Both the position numbers and the translations under genes were made by a program. Of a stretch of 64,000 bases of DNA, positions 9,419-16,976 are shown piece by piece (positions within the stretch are counted from its first letter, which is position 1; every line of letters starts with the position of its first letter). The DNA lies in assembly GCA_044224925.1 (NCBI GenBank), contig JBGAJM010000004.1, positions 1 through 64,000 on the forward strand. The letters run 5' to 3'. Origin of the DNA: Kapaibacterium sp044224925. Its GTDB lineage: Bacteria > Bacteroidota > Ignavibacteria > Kapaibacteriales > Kapaibacteriaceae. A model generated the notes under the pieces. It was not told the origin of the DNA and searched no databases. It worked only from the letters and a program-made list of their open reading frames with translations.

Positions 9419-10576
9419 ATCGTCCTTCCATTGCTCGCCACTGGCGCGCTCGATCGCGCTGATGGTTCGAAGCGTGAGCTCGTCGCAGAGCTGATATCCG
9501 GCCGATGTGAGTGCGAGTCGATCGTGCACGATGGTGATGAGTCCCTCTTCCAGCCAGATGCGTGCATCGTTGCCAAGCGCTTCGATCACATTCACGCCGA
9601 ATTCTGCGGCATAGTCCACAAGGTCGATCCCGTCGGCGCGCAGACCCAGGAAGGCGCGCTCGAACATGCGCTCGGTGCGACCGAGCGTCTCGCGATTCGC
9701 TTCGGGAAGTAGACCGTCGTTCACGTGTTGCGTCCACGCAGCCAAACTTCGGATGTTCCAATAGCGCACATCGTCAACATACCCGTGCGCGCTCGGTCCC
9801 ATGGCCACATACTGCTCTGCATGCCAGTACAAGAGATTGTGTCGGCACTGCATACCCGGCTTCGCAAAGTTGGACACTTCATACTGCACGTATCCCGCCG
9901 CTGTGAGTCGTTGCATCACATGCGCATACATCTCTGCATCGAGTTCTTCATCGTGCGGCGTGACGAGACCCTTTTGCAATTGTGCATAGAGCGGCGTGCC
10001 GTGCTCATAGATCAGCGAATAGGCGCTGATGTGATCGGGATCGAGGGCAAGCATGCGCGTGATGTTGTTGTCCAACGACTCCATCGTCTGCGGCGGAAGC
10101 GCGAACATCAGGTCCATGTTCACATTCGTGAACCCTGCCGCCCTTGCAAGCTCCATGGCCTGCTCCGCCTCTTCTGCCGTGTGAATGCGCTCGAGGAAGG
10201 CGAGCTCTGCAGCGTTGAACGACTGTACACCGAACGACAGTCGATTGATCCCCAGCTCGCGATACGCTCGCAGCTTCTCCAGTGTGATCGTTCCGGGGTT
10301 GCACTCCATGGTCCACTCCGCATCATCTGCGAATTCCCAGTGCGATCGAATGGCCGTAAGGATGCGCTCGAGTTGGGAGGGGAGAAGGAGGGAGGGAGTG
10401 CCGCCGCCTAAGAAGAGTGACGAGTGACGAGTGACAAGTGACGAGTGACGGAGGTCGATCTCTTTGATCAGGGTTGCGACGAACGTTTCCATGAGTGGGG
10501 TGGACTCGATGGAGTAGAAGTCGCAGTACGAACACTTCTTCTCGCAGAACGGAATATGCAGGTAAATACCGCTCAT
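9389..10576 (-). CDS. hemW: HemW-like radical SAM protein
   Basis: A 395-residue radical SAM enzyme. The cluster cysteines are C11, C15 and C18 (PFCEKKCSYCDF), and the SAM-binding GGGTPS follows. The family (HemW, formerly annotated oxygen-independent coproporphyrinogen oxidase) is thought to be a haem chaperone. I chose ATG 10576 because it overlaps the upstream lepB stop in a TGATG arrangement, implying translational coupling; a TTG one codon earlier is possible. Between the first strand and GGGTPS the protein carries a repeat-encoded stretch (RHSSLVTRHSSL) made by a heptanucleotide array. The gene is last in the lepA-lepB-lepB-lepB-hemW run. Confidence 0.92.
   Translation of the reverse strand: MSGIYLHIPFCEKKCSYCDFYSIESTPLMETFVATLIKEIDLRHSSLVTRHSSLFLGGGTPSLLLPSQLERILTAIRSHWEFADDAEWTMECNPGTITLEKLRAYRELGINRLSFGVQSFNAAELAFLERIHTAEEAEQAMELARAAGFTNVNMDLMFALPPQTMESLDNNITRMLALDPDHISAYSLIYEHGTPLYAQLQKGLVTPHDEELDAEMYAHVMQRLTAAGYVQYEVSNFAKPGMQCRHNLLYWHAEQYVAMGPSAHGYVDDVRYWNIRSLAAWTQHVNDGLLPEANRETLGRTERMFERAFLGLRADGIDLVDYAAEFGVNVIEALGNDARIWLEEGLITIVHDRLALTSAGYQLCDELTLRTISAIERASGEQWKDDSAADPIDHA
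10375..10396 (+). other. Potential G-quadruplex motif within hemW
   Basis: On the plus strand (the template strand of hemW) four G-runs occur as GGG-A-GGGG-AGAAGGA-GGG-A-GGG. This satisfies the G3+N1-7 pattern, with loops of 1, 7 and 1 bases. It is only 17 bases from the heptanucleotide array. Whether it folds or has any effect is unknown. Confidence 0.5.
10414..10448 (-). repeat. Heptanucleotide tandem array inside hemW
   Basis: Five consecutive 7-base units (AGAGTGA, CGAGTGA, CGAGTGA, CAAGTGA, CGAGTGA on the plus strand) are TCACTYG units when read on the hemW coding strand. They encode the RHSSLVTRHSSL stretch in frame, replacing what is normally a variable loop before the GGGTPS motif. 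The same unit occurs at three intergenic sites in this window. Confidence 0.9.
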
Positions 10577-11274
10577 CAATGCACCATGGTGAAGATGCGG
10601 CTACGATCTGCCGATGACCAATACACGAACAGCGGTTTTCCTTGAATGTTCTCTTTAGGCAGGAAGCCCCAGTAGCGAGAGTCGTAGCTGTTGGCGCGGT
10701 TGTCGCCCATCACGAAGTAGGCGTCGTTCGTGAACGTATGCGTCGTCATGAGCGTGCCGTCCACCGTCAGTCCGCGATCGTCCAACTGCACCTTATGTCC
10801 TTCGCGTTCGAGTGCCGACCGATACAGGTGGGCCGTTGCGCGATCCCACGTGATGCTGCGTCCCGCGATCGGTACGGTGAAGCTCACGGTCCGCTCATTC
10901 CAAATGCCGGCCGTGGGTGACGTGACGGCACTCAGTGGCGGATGGGGGAGGATGTGAGCGTTCACCGTGATGGTTGTCGGAGAGAGAGTGACCACGTCGC
11001 CCGGGAGACCGATCGCACGCTTGATGAGCGATTGATCGTTCATCGTGAACACGATCACATCGCCGCGTTGCACGGACGCGCCCGGCATATCGTAGGCGAT
11101 CTTGCTCACCACGATATAGTCACCCGCCAACAGCGTGTTCGCCATGGAGTGCGATGGGATCTGAAACGCACCGAGCACGAAGATCTTGAGCACAAGGGCG
11201 ATCGAAATGGCCCATGCGGCGGTGATCAGCGCATCGCGGATGTTCAGTGAATGATGGTGCCGACTCTGTTCCAT
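10576..11274 (-). CDS. lepB: Signal peptidase I (third copy)
   Basis: A 232-residue S26 signal peptidase. One N-terminal membrane segment (about 15-38) is followed by the catalytic serine in SHSMANTL, the catalytic lysine in SLIKRAIGLPGD and the conserved MGDNRANSYDSRYWGF box. It cleaves signal peptides at the periplasmic face of the inner membrane. The ATG at 11274 lies 31 bases inside the end of the preceding lepB. Its stop overlaps the hemW start by one base. It is the shortest of the three copies and lacks the extra insertion seen in the other two, so it is closest to a standard small SPase I. Confidence 0.95.
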   Translation of the reverse strand: MEQSRHHHSLNIRDALITAAWAISIALVLKIFVLGAFQIPSHSMANTLLAGDYIVVSKIAYDMPGASVQRGDVIVFTMNDQSLIKRAIGLPGDVVTLSPTTITVNAHILPHPPLSAVTSPTAGIWNERTVSFTVPIAGRSITWDRATAHLYRSALEREGHKVQLDDRGLTVDGTLMTTHTFTNDAYFVMGDNRANSYDSRYWGFLPKENIQGKPLFVYWSSADRSRIFTMVH

Positions 11275-12059
11275 ATGTAGGATCCCGTTTCGGGATCGAC
11301 CGCTTTAAGGATGATCAACGGTGTGCCGATCACATCGTCGGTGGGAATGAAGCCAATGAAGCGACTGTCGATGCTGTTCGTTCTGTTGTCGCCAAGGGCG
11401 AACATGTACGAGCGTTCCACCACATAGAGCACGGCAGGCACATCGTCGATGGTGCACGCTTCGGTGTTCACATCGTGTCCTTCGCGTTGGATGAAGGTGG
11501 CCCATGCACGAAAGTCGTCTGCATGCAACACCAACGTATCTCCACGTTGCGGAACGCGCATCGGACCCCAGTCTGCCGCCGTATAGGCACGTCCGACGGG
11601 GAACGTCGTATAGCGTTCTTGCTCTTCGCGGTCGACGCGACGGAGTTCCGATCTCGGGATCTGTGCCGCAGTGTGTGGCAGTGCTATGGCATTGCCGTTC
11701 ACATAGAGCGTGCCGGCGATCAGCTGCACGGTATCGCCCGACGTGGCAACACATCGCTTCATGAAGAATTGCGTAGGAGCTTCGACGCTGTGATCGCGTT
11801 CACCCGTGTGACGGAAGACCACGGTCTCTCCGTGATCGGGTTGTCGGAACGTGAGGAAACGCTTGTAGGGGAGCGCATCACACAGGATGGGCGGAAGGTT
11901 CTGCGTCGAGATGCCGAAGGAGAACTTCTCGATGAGCATGGTCTCTCCGGCCACCACCGTTGCATCCATCGAACCCGTTGTGTTGTACAACGCTTGAAAC
12001 GATCCCAGGACGATCGTGATGATCAGAAGGATCAACCAGATCGAACGTCGACGTTTCAA
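11244..12059 (-). CDS. lepB: Signal peptidase I (second copy)
   Basis: A 271-residue S26 peptidase with an N-terminal membrane segment (SIWLILLIITIVLGSFQAL). The catalytic serine is in TTGSMDATV, the lysine in FFMKRCVATSGD and the DNR box in LGDNRTNSIDSRFIGF. The start appears to be a TTG at 12059 overlapping the TGA of the first lepB (TTGA). No ATG lies upstream in frame, and the next methionine is beyond the catalytic serine. This copy and the first share an insertion between the lysine region and the DNR box (GRAYTAADWGPMRVPQRGD). Both Ser and Lys are retained, so it is predicted to be active. Confidence 0.93.
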   Translation of the reverse strand: MKRRRSIWLILLIITIVLGSFQALYNTTGSMDATVVAGETMLIEKFSFGISTQNLPPILCDALPYKRFLTFRQPDHGETVVFRHTGERDHSVEAPTQFFMKRCVATSGDTVQLIAGTLYVNGNAIALPHTAAQIPRSELRRVDREEQERYTTFPVGRAYTAADWGPMRVPQRGDTLVLHADDFRAWATFIQREGHDVNTEACTIDDVPAVLYVVERSYMFALGDNRTNSIDSRFIGFIPTDDVIGTPLIILKAVDPETGSYIWNRVGTIIH

Positions 12060-12994
12060 TGGATGAATGTTCCCAGTCGACTCCAGCGAATGCCCTTCAG
12101 TCGGTCCATCAACGTGAGCGGAGTTTGATCACGTCCACTTGGATCGCTCACCGGCATCGACCAATACACCATCACGGGAGTGCCCACGACGTCCTGCTTT
12201 GGAATGAATCCCCAGAAGCGTGAGTCGAGCGAATTGTCGCGATTGTCGCCCATGCCGAAGACATAGTCGCGCTCGACAGTGTAGGACGTGGCGCGCTGTC
12301 CGTCGATGGTCATCGACATGGCATCCACTTGATGTCCTTCACGTGCGATGAACGTGGCCCACTCTTGGAAATTCTGCTGGTTGAGTTTGATCACGTCGCC
12401 TTCCTTGGGGATGCGGATCGGACCGTAATCGTCGCGCGTGTAGCCACGACCGGGAGGGAAGGTGCGAATGCGATCGTCGGGATAGATCACGTTCTGACGG
12501 AAGTCTGCAGGCCATTGAAGGAACTGTCCGTGTTCGGGAAGCGGGAACTCCTTGCCATTCACAAGCACCCTGCCGCCCTTCACCTCGAGCTCATCCCCTG
12601 CCACCGCCACACAACGCTTCAAGTAGTATTCGAAGTTGTCCGGCTTCACCTGATCGCGATTGCCCGGAAAGATGAAGACGATCACGTCGCCCTGCTCGGG
12701 AGCCCACAGTGGCGGCATCTTGTAGTAGGGAAGCGGGATGTTGAAGAACGGGATGATCTGCGGCGTGGACGGACCGTACTTGAACTTGTTCACGAAGAGG
12801 AAGTCGCCCGTCATCACCGTGCTCTCCATGGAGCCCGTAGGGACAACGAAGGAGGCAAGGGCCAGGCCGTTGACGATGGTCACGACGGTGAGAGCCCACA
12901 CGAACGTTTTCACCCACGACCACACGTGTTCGACAAAGCCCTCTGGCGGCTTCTCGGGCTTGCGCTTCTTGAAGATGTTCTTGAGGAACGACAT
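12056..12994 (-). CDS. lepB: Signal peptidase I (first copy)
   Basis: A 312-residue S26 peptidase, the longest of three tandem copies. A basic N-terminus (MSFLKNIFKKRKPEKP) precedes a membrane segment at about 31-53. The catalytic serine is in PTGSMESTV, the lysine in YYLKRCVAVAGD and the conserved box in MGDNRDNSLDSRFWGF. The ATG at 12994 follows the lepA stop by 12 bases. lepA-lepB is a familiar gene order, so this is likely the ancestral copy, from which the other two arose by duplication and divergence (inference). Confidence 0.95.
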   Translation of the reverse strand: MSFLKNIFKKRKPEKPPEGFVEHVWSWVKTFVWALTVVTIVNGLALASFVVPTGSMESTVMTGDFLFVNKFKYGPSTPQIIPFFNIPLPYYKMPPLWAPEQGDVIVFIFPGNRDQVKPDNFEYYLKRCVAVAGDELEVKGGRVLVNGKEFPLPEHGQFLQWPADFRQNVIYPDDRIRTFPPGRGYTRDDYGPIRIPKEGDVIKLNQQNFQEWATFIAREGHQVDAMSMTIDGQRATSYTVERDYVFGMGDNRDNSLDSRFWGFIPKQDVVGTPVMVYWSMPVSDPSGRDQTPLTLMDRLKGIRWSRLGTFIH

Positions 12995-13006
12995 ACACGT
13001 TTCCTG

Positions 13007-14809
13007 TTAATCGTCGATGGAGAGAACGGCAAGGAAGGCCTCTTGCGGGATCTCCACGCGGCCAACCTGCTTCATTCGTTTCTTGCCTTCTTTTTGCTTT
13101 TCGATGAGCTTGCGTTTCCGCGAGATGTCGCCACCATAGCACTTCGCCAACACGTTCTTGCGCATGGCAGCAATGGTGTCGCGAGCAACGATCTTGGCGC
13201 CGATGGCGGCTTGAATGGCCACCTCGAACATCTGACGTGGAATAAGTTCCTTGAGCTTGCCGGTAAGTTTCTTGCCCCACTCATGCGCCTTGGCGCGGTG
13301 GACGATGCTGGAGAGCGCATCCACTTGTTCGCCGTTGAGCAGCACGTCGAGTCGCACGAGGTCGCCCACCTTATAGTCGCTGTAATCGTAGTCGAGCGAG
13401 GCATAGCCGCGCGTCGAGCTCTTGAGCTTGTCGTAGAAGTCGAAGACCACTTCGCCCAATGGGAGCTCAAAGGCCATGTCAACACGCGTCTCGGAGAGAT
13501 ACGTCTGTCCGAGCATCACACCACGTCGGTCGATGCAGAGCTTCATCACGGTGCCGATGTACTCGGTGGGCGCAATGATCTGTGCTTTGATGTAGGGTTC
13601 CTGGATCTCGTCGATCACGCCCGGACTTGGAAGTTGGGCCGGATTGTCCACCCAGAGTTCTTCGCCATCCGTCTTGATCACGCGATACCGTACGTTCGGC
13701 ACGGTGTTCACGATCACTTGATTGAACTCGCGTTCGAGGCGCTCTTGGACGATCTCCATGTGGAGCAGACCAAGGAAGCCGCAGCGGAAGCCGAAGCCAA
13801 GGGCCGTCGAACTCTCGGGCTCGAAGGACAGTGCAGAGTCGTTCAACGAAAGTTTCGACAGTGCATCGCGCAGATCTTCGAAGTCGTCCGAATCAGCAGG
13901 GTAGATACCGCTGAAGACCATGGGCTTCACTTCGCGGAAACCTTCGATGGCCGACTCGCACGGACGTCCTGGATTGGTGACCGTGTCGCCCACCTTCGTG
14001 TCGTGCAGCTTGCGAATGGCCGCCGTGAAGTAGCCTACGTTGCCGGCCGTGATCTCGTTGGTGCGGTAGCGCTTCATGTGCAGGATGCCCACTTCGTCCA
14101 CCTCGTACACCTGTCCCGTTTGCATGAAGACGATCTTGTCCTTCTCCCGCAGCGTTCCGTCGAACACGCGCACGTTCACGATCACACCACGATACGCATC
14201 GAAGATGGAGTCGTAGATCAAGGCGCGCAGCGGCTTATTGGGATCGCCCGTTGGTGCCGGGATGCGGTCCACCACAGCCTCAAGGATCTCTTCGATCCCG
14301 ATGCCTGCCTTGGCCGAGGCCATGATCATGTCCTCTTCCTTACAGCCGAGCAGATCCATCACTTGCTTCTTCACGCCATCGATGGTCGTGACGGCGCTTG
14401 GAAGATCGATCTTGTTGATCACCGGAATGATCTCCAGTCCTTGCTCGATGGCCATGTAGAGGTTCGAGATCGTCTGTGCCTCGACGCCTTGTGTGGCGTC
14501 GACCACCAGCAAGGCCCCTTCGCATGCAGAGAGCGAGCGAGAGACCTCGTAGGAAAAGTCGACGTGACCCGGCGTATCGATCAGGTTCAACTTGTATGCC
14601 TGTCCGGCCTTGGAGATATACTCCATCTGGATAGCATGCAGTTTGATCGTGATGCCACGTTCTTGTTCAAGCGGATTGTCGTCGAGGATCTGGTTGTAGA
14701 CCATTTCCCGTTGCGTGACCCGACCTGTGGTTTCCAGCAGTCGATCGGCCAGTGTGGACTTGCCGTGATCGATGTGGGCGATGATGCAGAAGTTGCGGTA
14801 CGTATTCAT
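13007..14809 (-). CDS. lepA: Elongation factor 4 (LepA)
   Basis: A 600-residue translational GTPase of standard LepA length. I chose ATG 14809 because it gives MNTYRNFCIIAHIDHGKSTLADRL, with the P-loop at residues 11-19; the frame runs further upstream without homology. Switch and G-box motifs follow (QEMVY-type region, DTPGHVDF, NKIDLP). The LepA-specific C-terminal domain is complete (GVMLGQTYLSE, EWGKKLTGKLKELIPRQMFEVAIQAAIG, KVLAKCYGGDISRKRKLIEKQKEGKKRMK-like end). It acts on ribosomes to help assembly or translocation under stress. It heads the lepB/hemW gene run, and a TAACTTTG box lies 11 bases upstream of the start. Confidence 0.97.
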   Translation of the reverse strand: MNTYRNFCIIAHIDHGKSTLADRLLETTGRVTQREMVYNQILDDNPLEQERGITIKLHAIQMEYISKAGQAYKLNLIDTPGHVDFSYEVSRSLSACEGALLVVDATQGVEAQTISNLYMAIEQGLEIIPVINKIDLPSAVTTIDGVKKQVMDLLGCKEEDMIMASAKAGIGIEEILEAVVDRIPAPTGDPNKPLRALIYDSIFDAYRGVIVNVRVFDGTLREKDKIVFMQTGQVYEVDEVGILHMKRYRTNEITAGNVGYFTAAIRKLHDTKVGDTVTNPGRPCESAIEGFREVKPMVFSGIYPADSDDFEDLRDALSKLSLNDSALSFEPESSTALGFGFRCGFLGLLHMEIVQERLEREFNQVIVNTVPNVRYRVIKTDGEELWVDNPAQLPSPGVIDEIQEPYIKAQIIAPTEYIGTVMKLCIDRRGVMLGQTYLSETRVDMAFELPLGEVVFDFYDKLKSSTRGYASLDYDYSDYKVGDLVRLDVLLNGEQVDALSSIVHRAKAHEWGKKLTGKLKELIPRQMFEVAIQAAIGAKIVARDTIAAMRKNVLAKCYGGDISRKRKLIEKQKEGKKRMKQVGRVEIPQEAFLAVLSIDD

Positions 14810-14820
14810 AGGCGTGACCA

Positions 14821-14828
14821 CAAAGTTA
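14821..14828 (-). promoter_or_regulatory. Bacteroidota-type -7 box (TAACTTTG) before lepA
   Basis: Read on the minus strand, TAACTTTG matches the TAnnTTTG consensus used by the Bacteroidota primary sigma factor. It ends 11 bases before the lepA ATG. No clear -33 TTG element is visible at the expected distance. Confidence 0.5.
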
Positions 14829-14959
14829 CCGAAAAGCAGGGTACTGGAAGGTGGCTGGGAGGCACGGTGGGCGGAATGGAGGTGTAAAGGATTTGCTAAG
14901 GTGCGCGGCATGTCGTGGAACGAGAGATTGCGTCTGTTCAACAACACGAAAGACGACGC

Positions 14960-15919
14960 ATGAAACCGCTCCTCCTTGCATTCGCCCTGACCCTTTTCTG
15001 TTCCCCGATCGTGCCCGTGGCGCTGGCCGGAGAGACCGCCACCGCTTTCGGTCGCGTTGTCGAACAGCGCACCCATGAACCCTTTGAGGGGGTGGTCGTC
15101 GAGCTGTCGGGTACCTCGTTCTGGACGAGGACCGACGCTCACGGCCAGTTCGAACTCGGCAACCTCACCCCGGGCATCTATCAGCTGGTGGTCCACATTC
15201 CCGAATGGGGAGACTTCTCGAGGACCGTGAACCTGAAGGCACGGGAGTTGAAGACGACGGAGTTCGTCGTCTGGCCGGGGATCCGCACCGACCATGAGGG
15301 CGTGCTCGCCTACTACCCCATGGACGGATCGGCTGATGACCTGGGGCCCAACGGTTGGCATGGTGTGAACAAGGGTGCCACGGCCACCACGGATCGGAAC
15401 GGTCGGTCGGCCGCCGCCATGCACTTCAACGGGAAGACGCAGCGGATCGAAGTGGCGCATCGCGACAGACTGAATGAACTCCCGTTGAGCATTGCCTTCT
15501 GGGTGAAGGCAGAGACCGATGTGGTCGACCCGTCCATGTGGCTCGGCAAATACCTCCACCCGGACGGTGACGGATGGTGCGTGTTCTACGAGTACCAGCG
15601 CATGTGTGCCGGCTACTTCCGCGATGCCTTTGCCAATTCAGCACGCTCCCATGCGAGCTACAAGGCGGACGATCAGTGGCATCATGTGGTGGTGACAATG
15701 GACACCATTGGCACGGTCATCCACTTCGACGATGCACGCGTTCCGCAAGTGATCGCCTATCACAAGACCCCCACTCCCACGAAAAACACCGAACCCATGT
15801 TCATCGGCTACTTGAACTCGCGCCTTGGCACACCCGGACTGAAGGGAAGCCTCGACGAGATGTATGTGTTCGATCACGTGCTCAGCGATGCCGAGATCGG
15901 AGAGTTAAGAAAGAAGTAA
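14960..15919 (+). CDS. Exported LamG-domain protein with carboxypeptidase-regulatory-like domain (copy 1)
   Basis: A 319-residue protein. I chose ATG 14960 because it starts a clean signal peptide (MKPLLLAFALTLFCSPIVPVALAG). Residues about 25-105 form a carboxypeptidase-regulatory-like sandwich (GRVVEQRTHEPFEGVVVELSGTSFWTRTDAHGQFEL). The rest is a LamG jelly roll (LAYYPMDGSADDLGPNGWHGVNKGA...IAFWVKAETD...LDEMYVFDHVLSDAEI). Such proteins bind surface glycans or proteins; no catalytic motif is present, and no T9SS sorting domain follows. The next gene is a tandem paralogue with the same domain order. The last codons (RKK, stop) lie in an 11-base tandem repeat. Confidence 0.82.
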   Translation: MKPLLLAFALTLFCSPIVPVALAGETATAFGRVVEQRTHEPFEGVVVELSGTSFWTRTDAHGQFELGNLTPGIYQLVVHIPEWGDFSRTVNLKARELKTTEFVVWPGIRTDHEGVLAYYPMDGSADDLGPNGWHGVNKGATATTDRNGRSAAAMHFNGKTQRIEVAHRDRLNELPLSIAFWVKAETDVVDPSMWLGKYLHPDGDGWCVFYEYQRMCAGYFRDAFANSARSHASYKADDQWHHVVVTMDTIGTVIHFDDARVPQVIAYHKTPTPTKNTEPMFIGYLNSRLGTPGLKGSLDEMYVFDHVLSDAEIGELRKK

Positions 15920-15988
15920 AAGAGAAGGAAAAGAGAAGGAAAAGAGAAGGAAAAAAGAAGTAAACGAGAAGGAAAAGAGAAGTGAAAG
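15912..15988 (+). repeat. 11-base purine tandem repeat
   Basis: Seven consecutive 11-mers of consensus AGAAGGAAAAG (variants AGAAGTAAAAG, AGAAGTAAACG, AGAAGTGAAAG) fill the end of the first LamG gene, the gap and the first codons of the second. The AGAAGTAA variants supply the stop of the first gene, and the AGAAGTGAAAG variant supplies the GTG start of the second. The same unit occurs in inverse orientation at 43401-43444. Confidence 0.92.
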
Positions 15989-16932
15989 AGTTCATCCTCA
16001 TGGCCTTGCTTTGCATAGCCACACACGGCATGATGGCCGTCGACACGCGATGTGTGATCACGGGCACGGTGGTCGAGCGGCGGACGCTTGAGCCGTTCGC
16101 AGGGATCGATGTTCTACTCGATGGCAAGCGGGTGGGGGTCACGAATACACATGGTGCGTTCGTGATCGAGGGACCGGATGCCGGAGATCATCTCGTGAGC
16201 GCGATCATACCAGAATGGGGTACCTACAGCGCTCAGGTGCACTGTCTGTTGGGAGCAACGAATGATGTGCGGATCCTTGCATGGCCCACTGCGATGGCCA
16301 ACATCAGCGGCATCCTTGCACACTATGCACTGGATGGCAATGGCATTGACGATGGACCGAATGGATGGCATGGCACGCTCGAGGGTGCAGAGCCGACGGA
16401 GGATCGAGCAGGACTAGCGGATCGCGCTCTCCGATTCACCGGTGCTACGCTTGGCGTTGCCGTTCCACATCAAGCACGTCTGAACAAACTGCCGCTGACG
16501 CTCTCCTGTTGGATCAAGATGGATGTGTCGTGCCAATCCAACTGCGCCTTCATCGGAAAGTACCTTGTTCCCAACGGTGATGGTTGGTGTGTCTTTTTGA
16601 GTGACGATCGGTTCGGCGGCGGATACTTCACCGAGTTCTTCCGCAACAGCACGCGCTCTCACGGTGCAGCATCGCGCGATGGTTCGTGGCATCACATTGT
16701 CTATACGATGGACTCCACCGCCGGCGTTCTCTATGTTGATGATGCTCGACTCCCGCAAGTCGTGGCATTCAAACACACGGTTGTTGAGACCGAGAACACC
16801 GAGCCCTTTTGTATCGGAAGAACGACAACACTCTTAGGAGAGGAGGGGTTCAGCGGCGCGATCGACGATGTCTACCTCTTCGATCACGTCCTCTCAGACG
16901 AAGAACGACTTCTCCTCACACATGCACCATAA
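15982..16932 (+). CDS. Exported LamG-domain protein with carboxypeptidase-regulatory-like domain (copy 2)
   Basis: A 316-residue paralogue of the preceding protein with the same order: signal peptide, carboxypeptidase-regulatory-like sandwich (TGTVVERRTLEPFAGIDVLLDG) and LamG jelly roll (LAHYALDGNGIDDGPNGWHGTLEGA...LSCWIKMDVSC...IDDVYLFDHVLSDEERLL). The start is taken as GTG 15982 inside the 11-mer repeat, giving KEFILMALLCIATHGMMA as signal sequence. ATG 16000 is the alternative and gives a short signal with no positive charge. This copy has extra cysteines (CQSNC) absent from copy 1. The stop (TAA 16930-16932) is the first base triplet of a heptanucleotide array. Confidence 0.8.
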   Translation: MKEFILMALLCIATHGMMAVDTRCVITGTVVERRTLEPFAGIDVLLDGKRVGVTNTHGAFVIEGPDAGDHLVSAIIPEWGTYSAQVHCLLGATNDVRILAWPTAMANISGILAHYALDGNGIDDGPNGWHGTLEGAEPTEDRAGLADRALRFTGATLGVAVPHQARLNKLPLTLSCWIKMDVSCQSNCAFIGKYLVPNGDGWCVFLSDDRFGGGYFTEFFRNSTRSHGAASRDGSWHHIVYTMDSTAGVLYVDDARLPQVVAFKHTVVETENTEPFCIGRTTTLLGEEGFSGAIDDVYLFDHVLSDEERLLLTHAP

Positions 16933-16976
16933 CTCGTCACTTGTCACTTGTCACTTGTAACTCAACTCGTCACTTT
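16930..16976 (+). repeat. Heptanucleotide tandem array between convergent genes
   Basis: The units TAACTCG, TCACTTG, TCACTTG, TCACTTG, TAACTCA, ACTCG and TCACTTT fill the whole interval between the second LamG gene and the convergent VOC gene. The array provides the stop codons of both: TAA at 16930 on the plus strand, and TGA (TCA at 16970-16972) on the minus strand. Confidence 0.88.

Noticed and set aside
10414..10448. Heptamer arrays considered as CRISPR or as phage attachment sites
   Set aside because: The units are 7 bases without spacers, no cas genes or integrase are present, and copies at four loci differ in number and order.
12329..14887. 852-codon plus-strand open frame
   Set aside because: It is antisense to lepB copy 1 and lepA, whose motifs are intact; the translated sequence is His- and Asp-rich as expected from a shadow frame of a high-GC gene.
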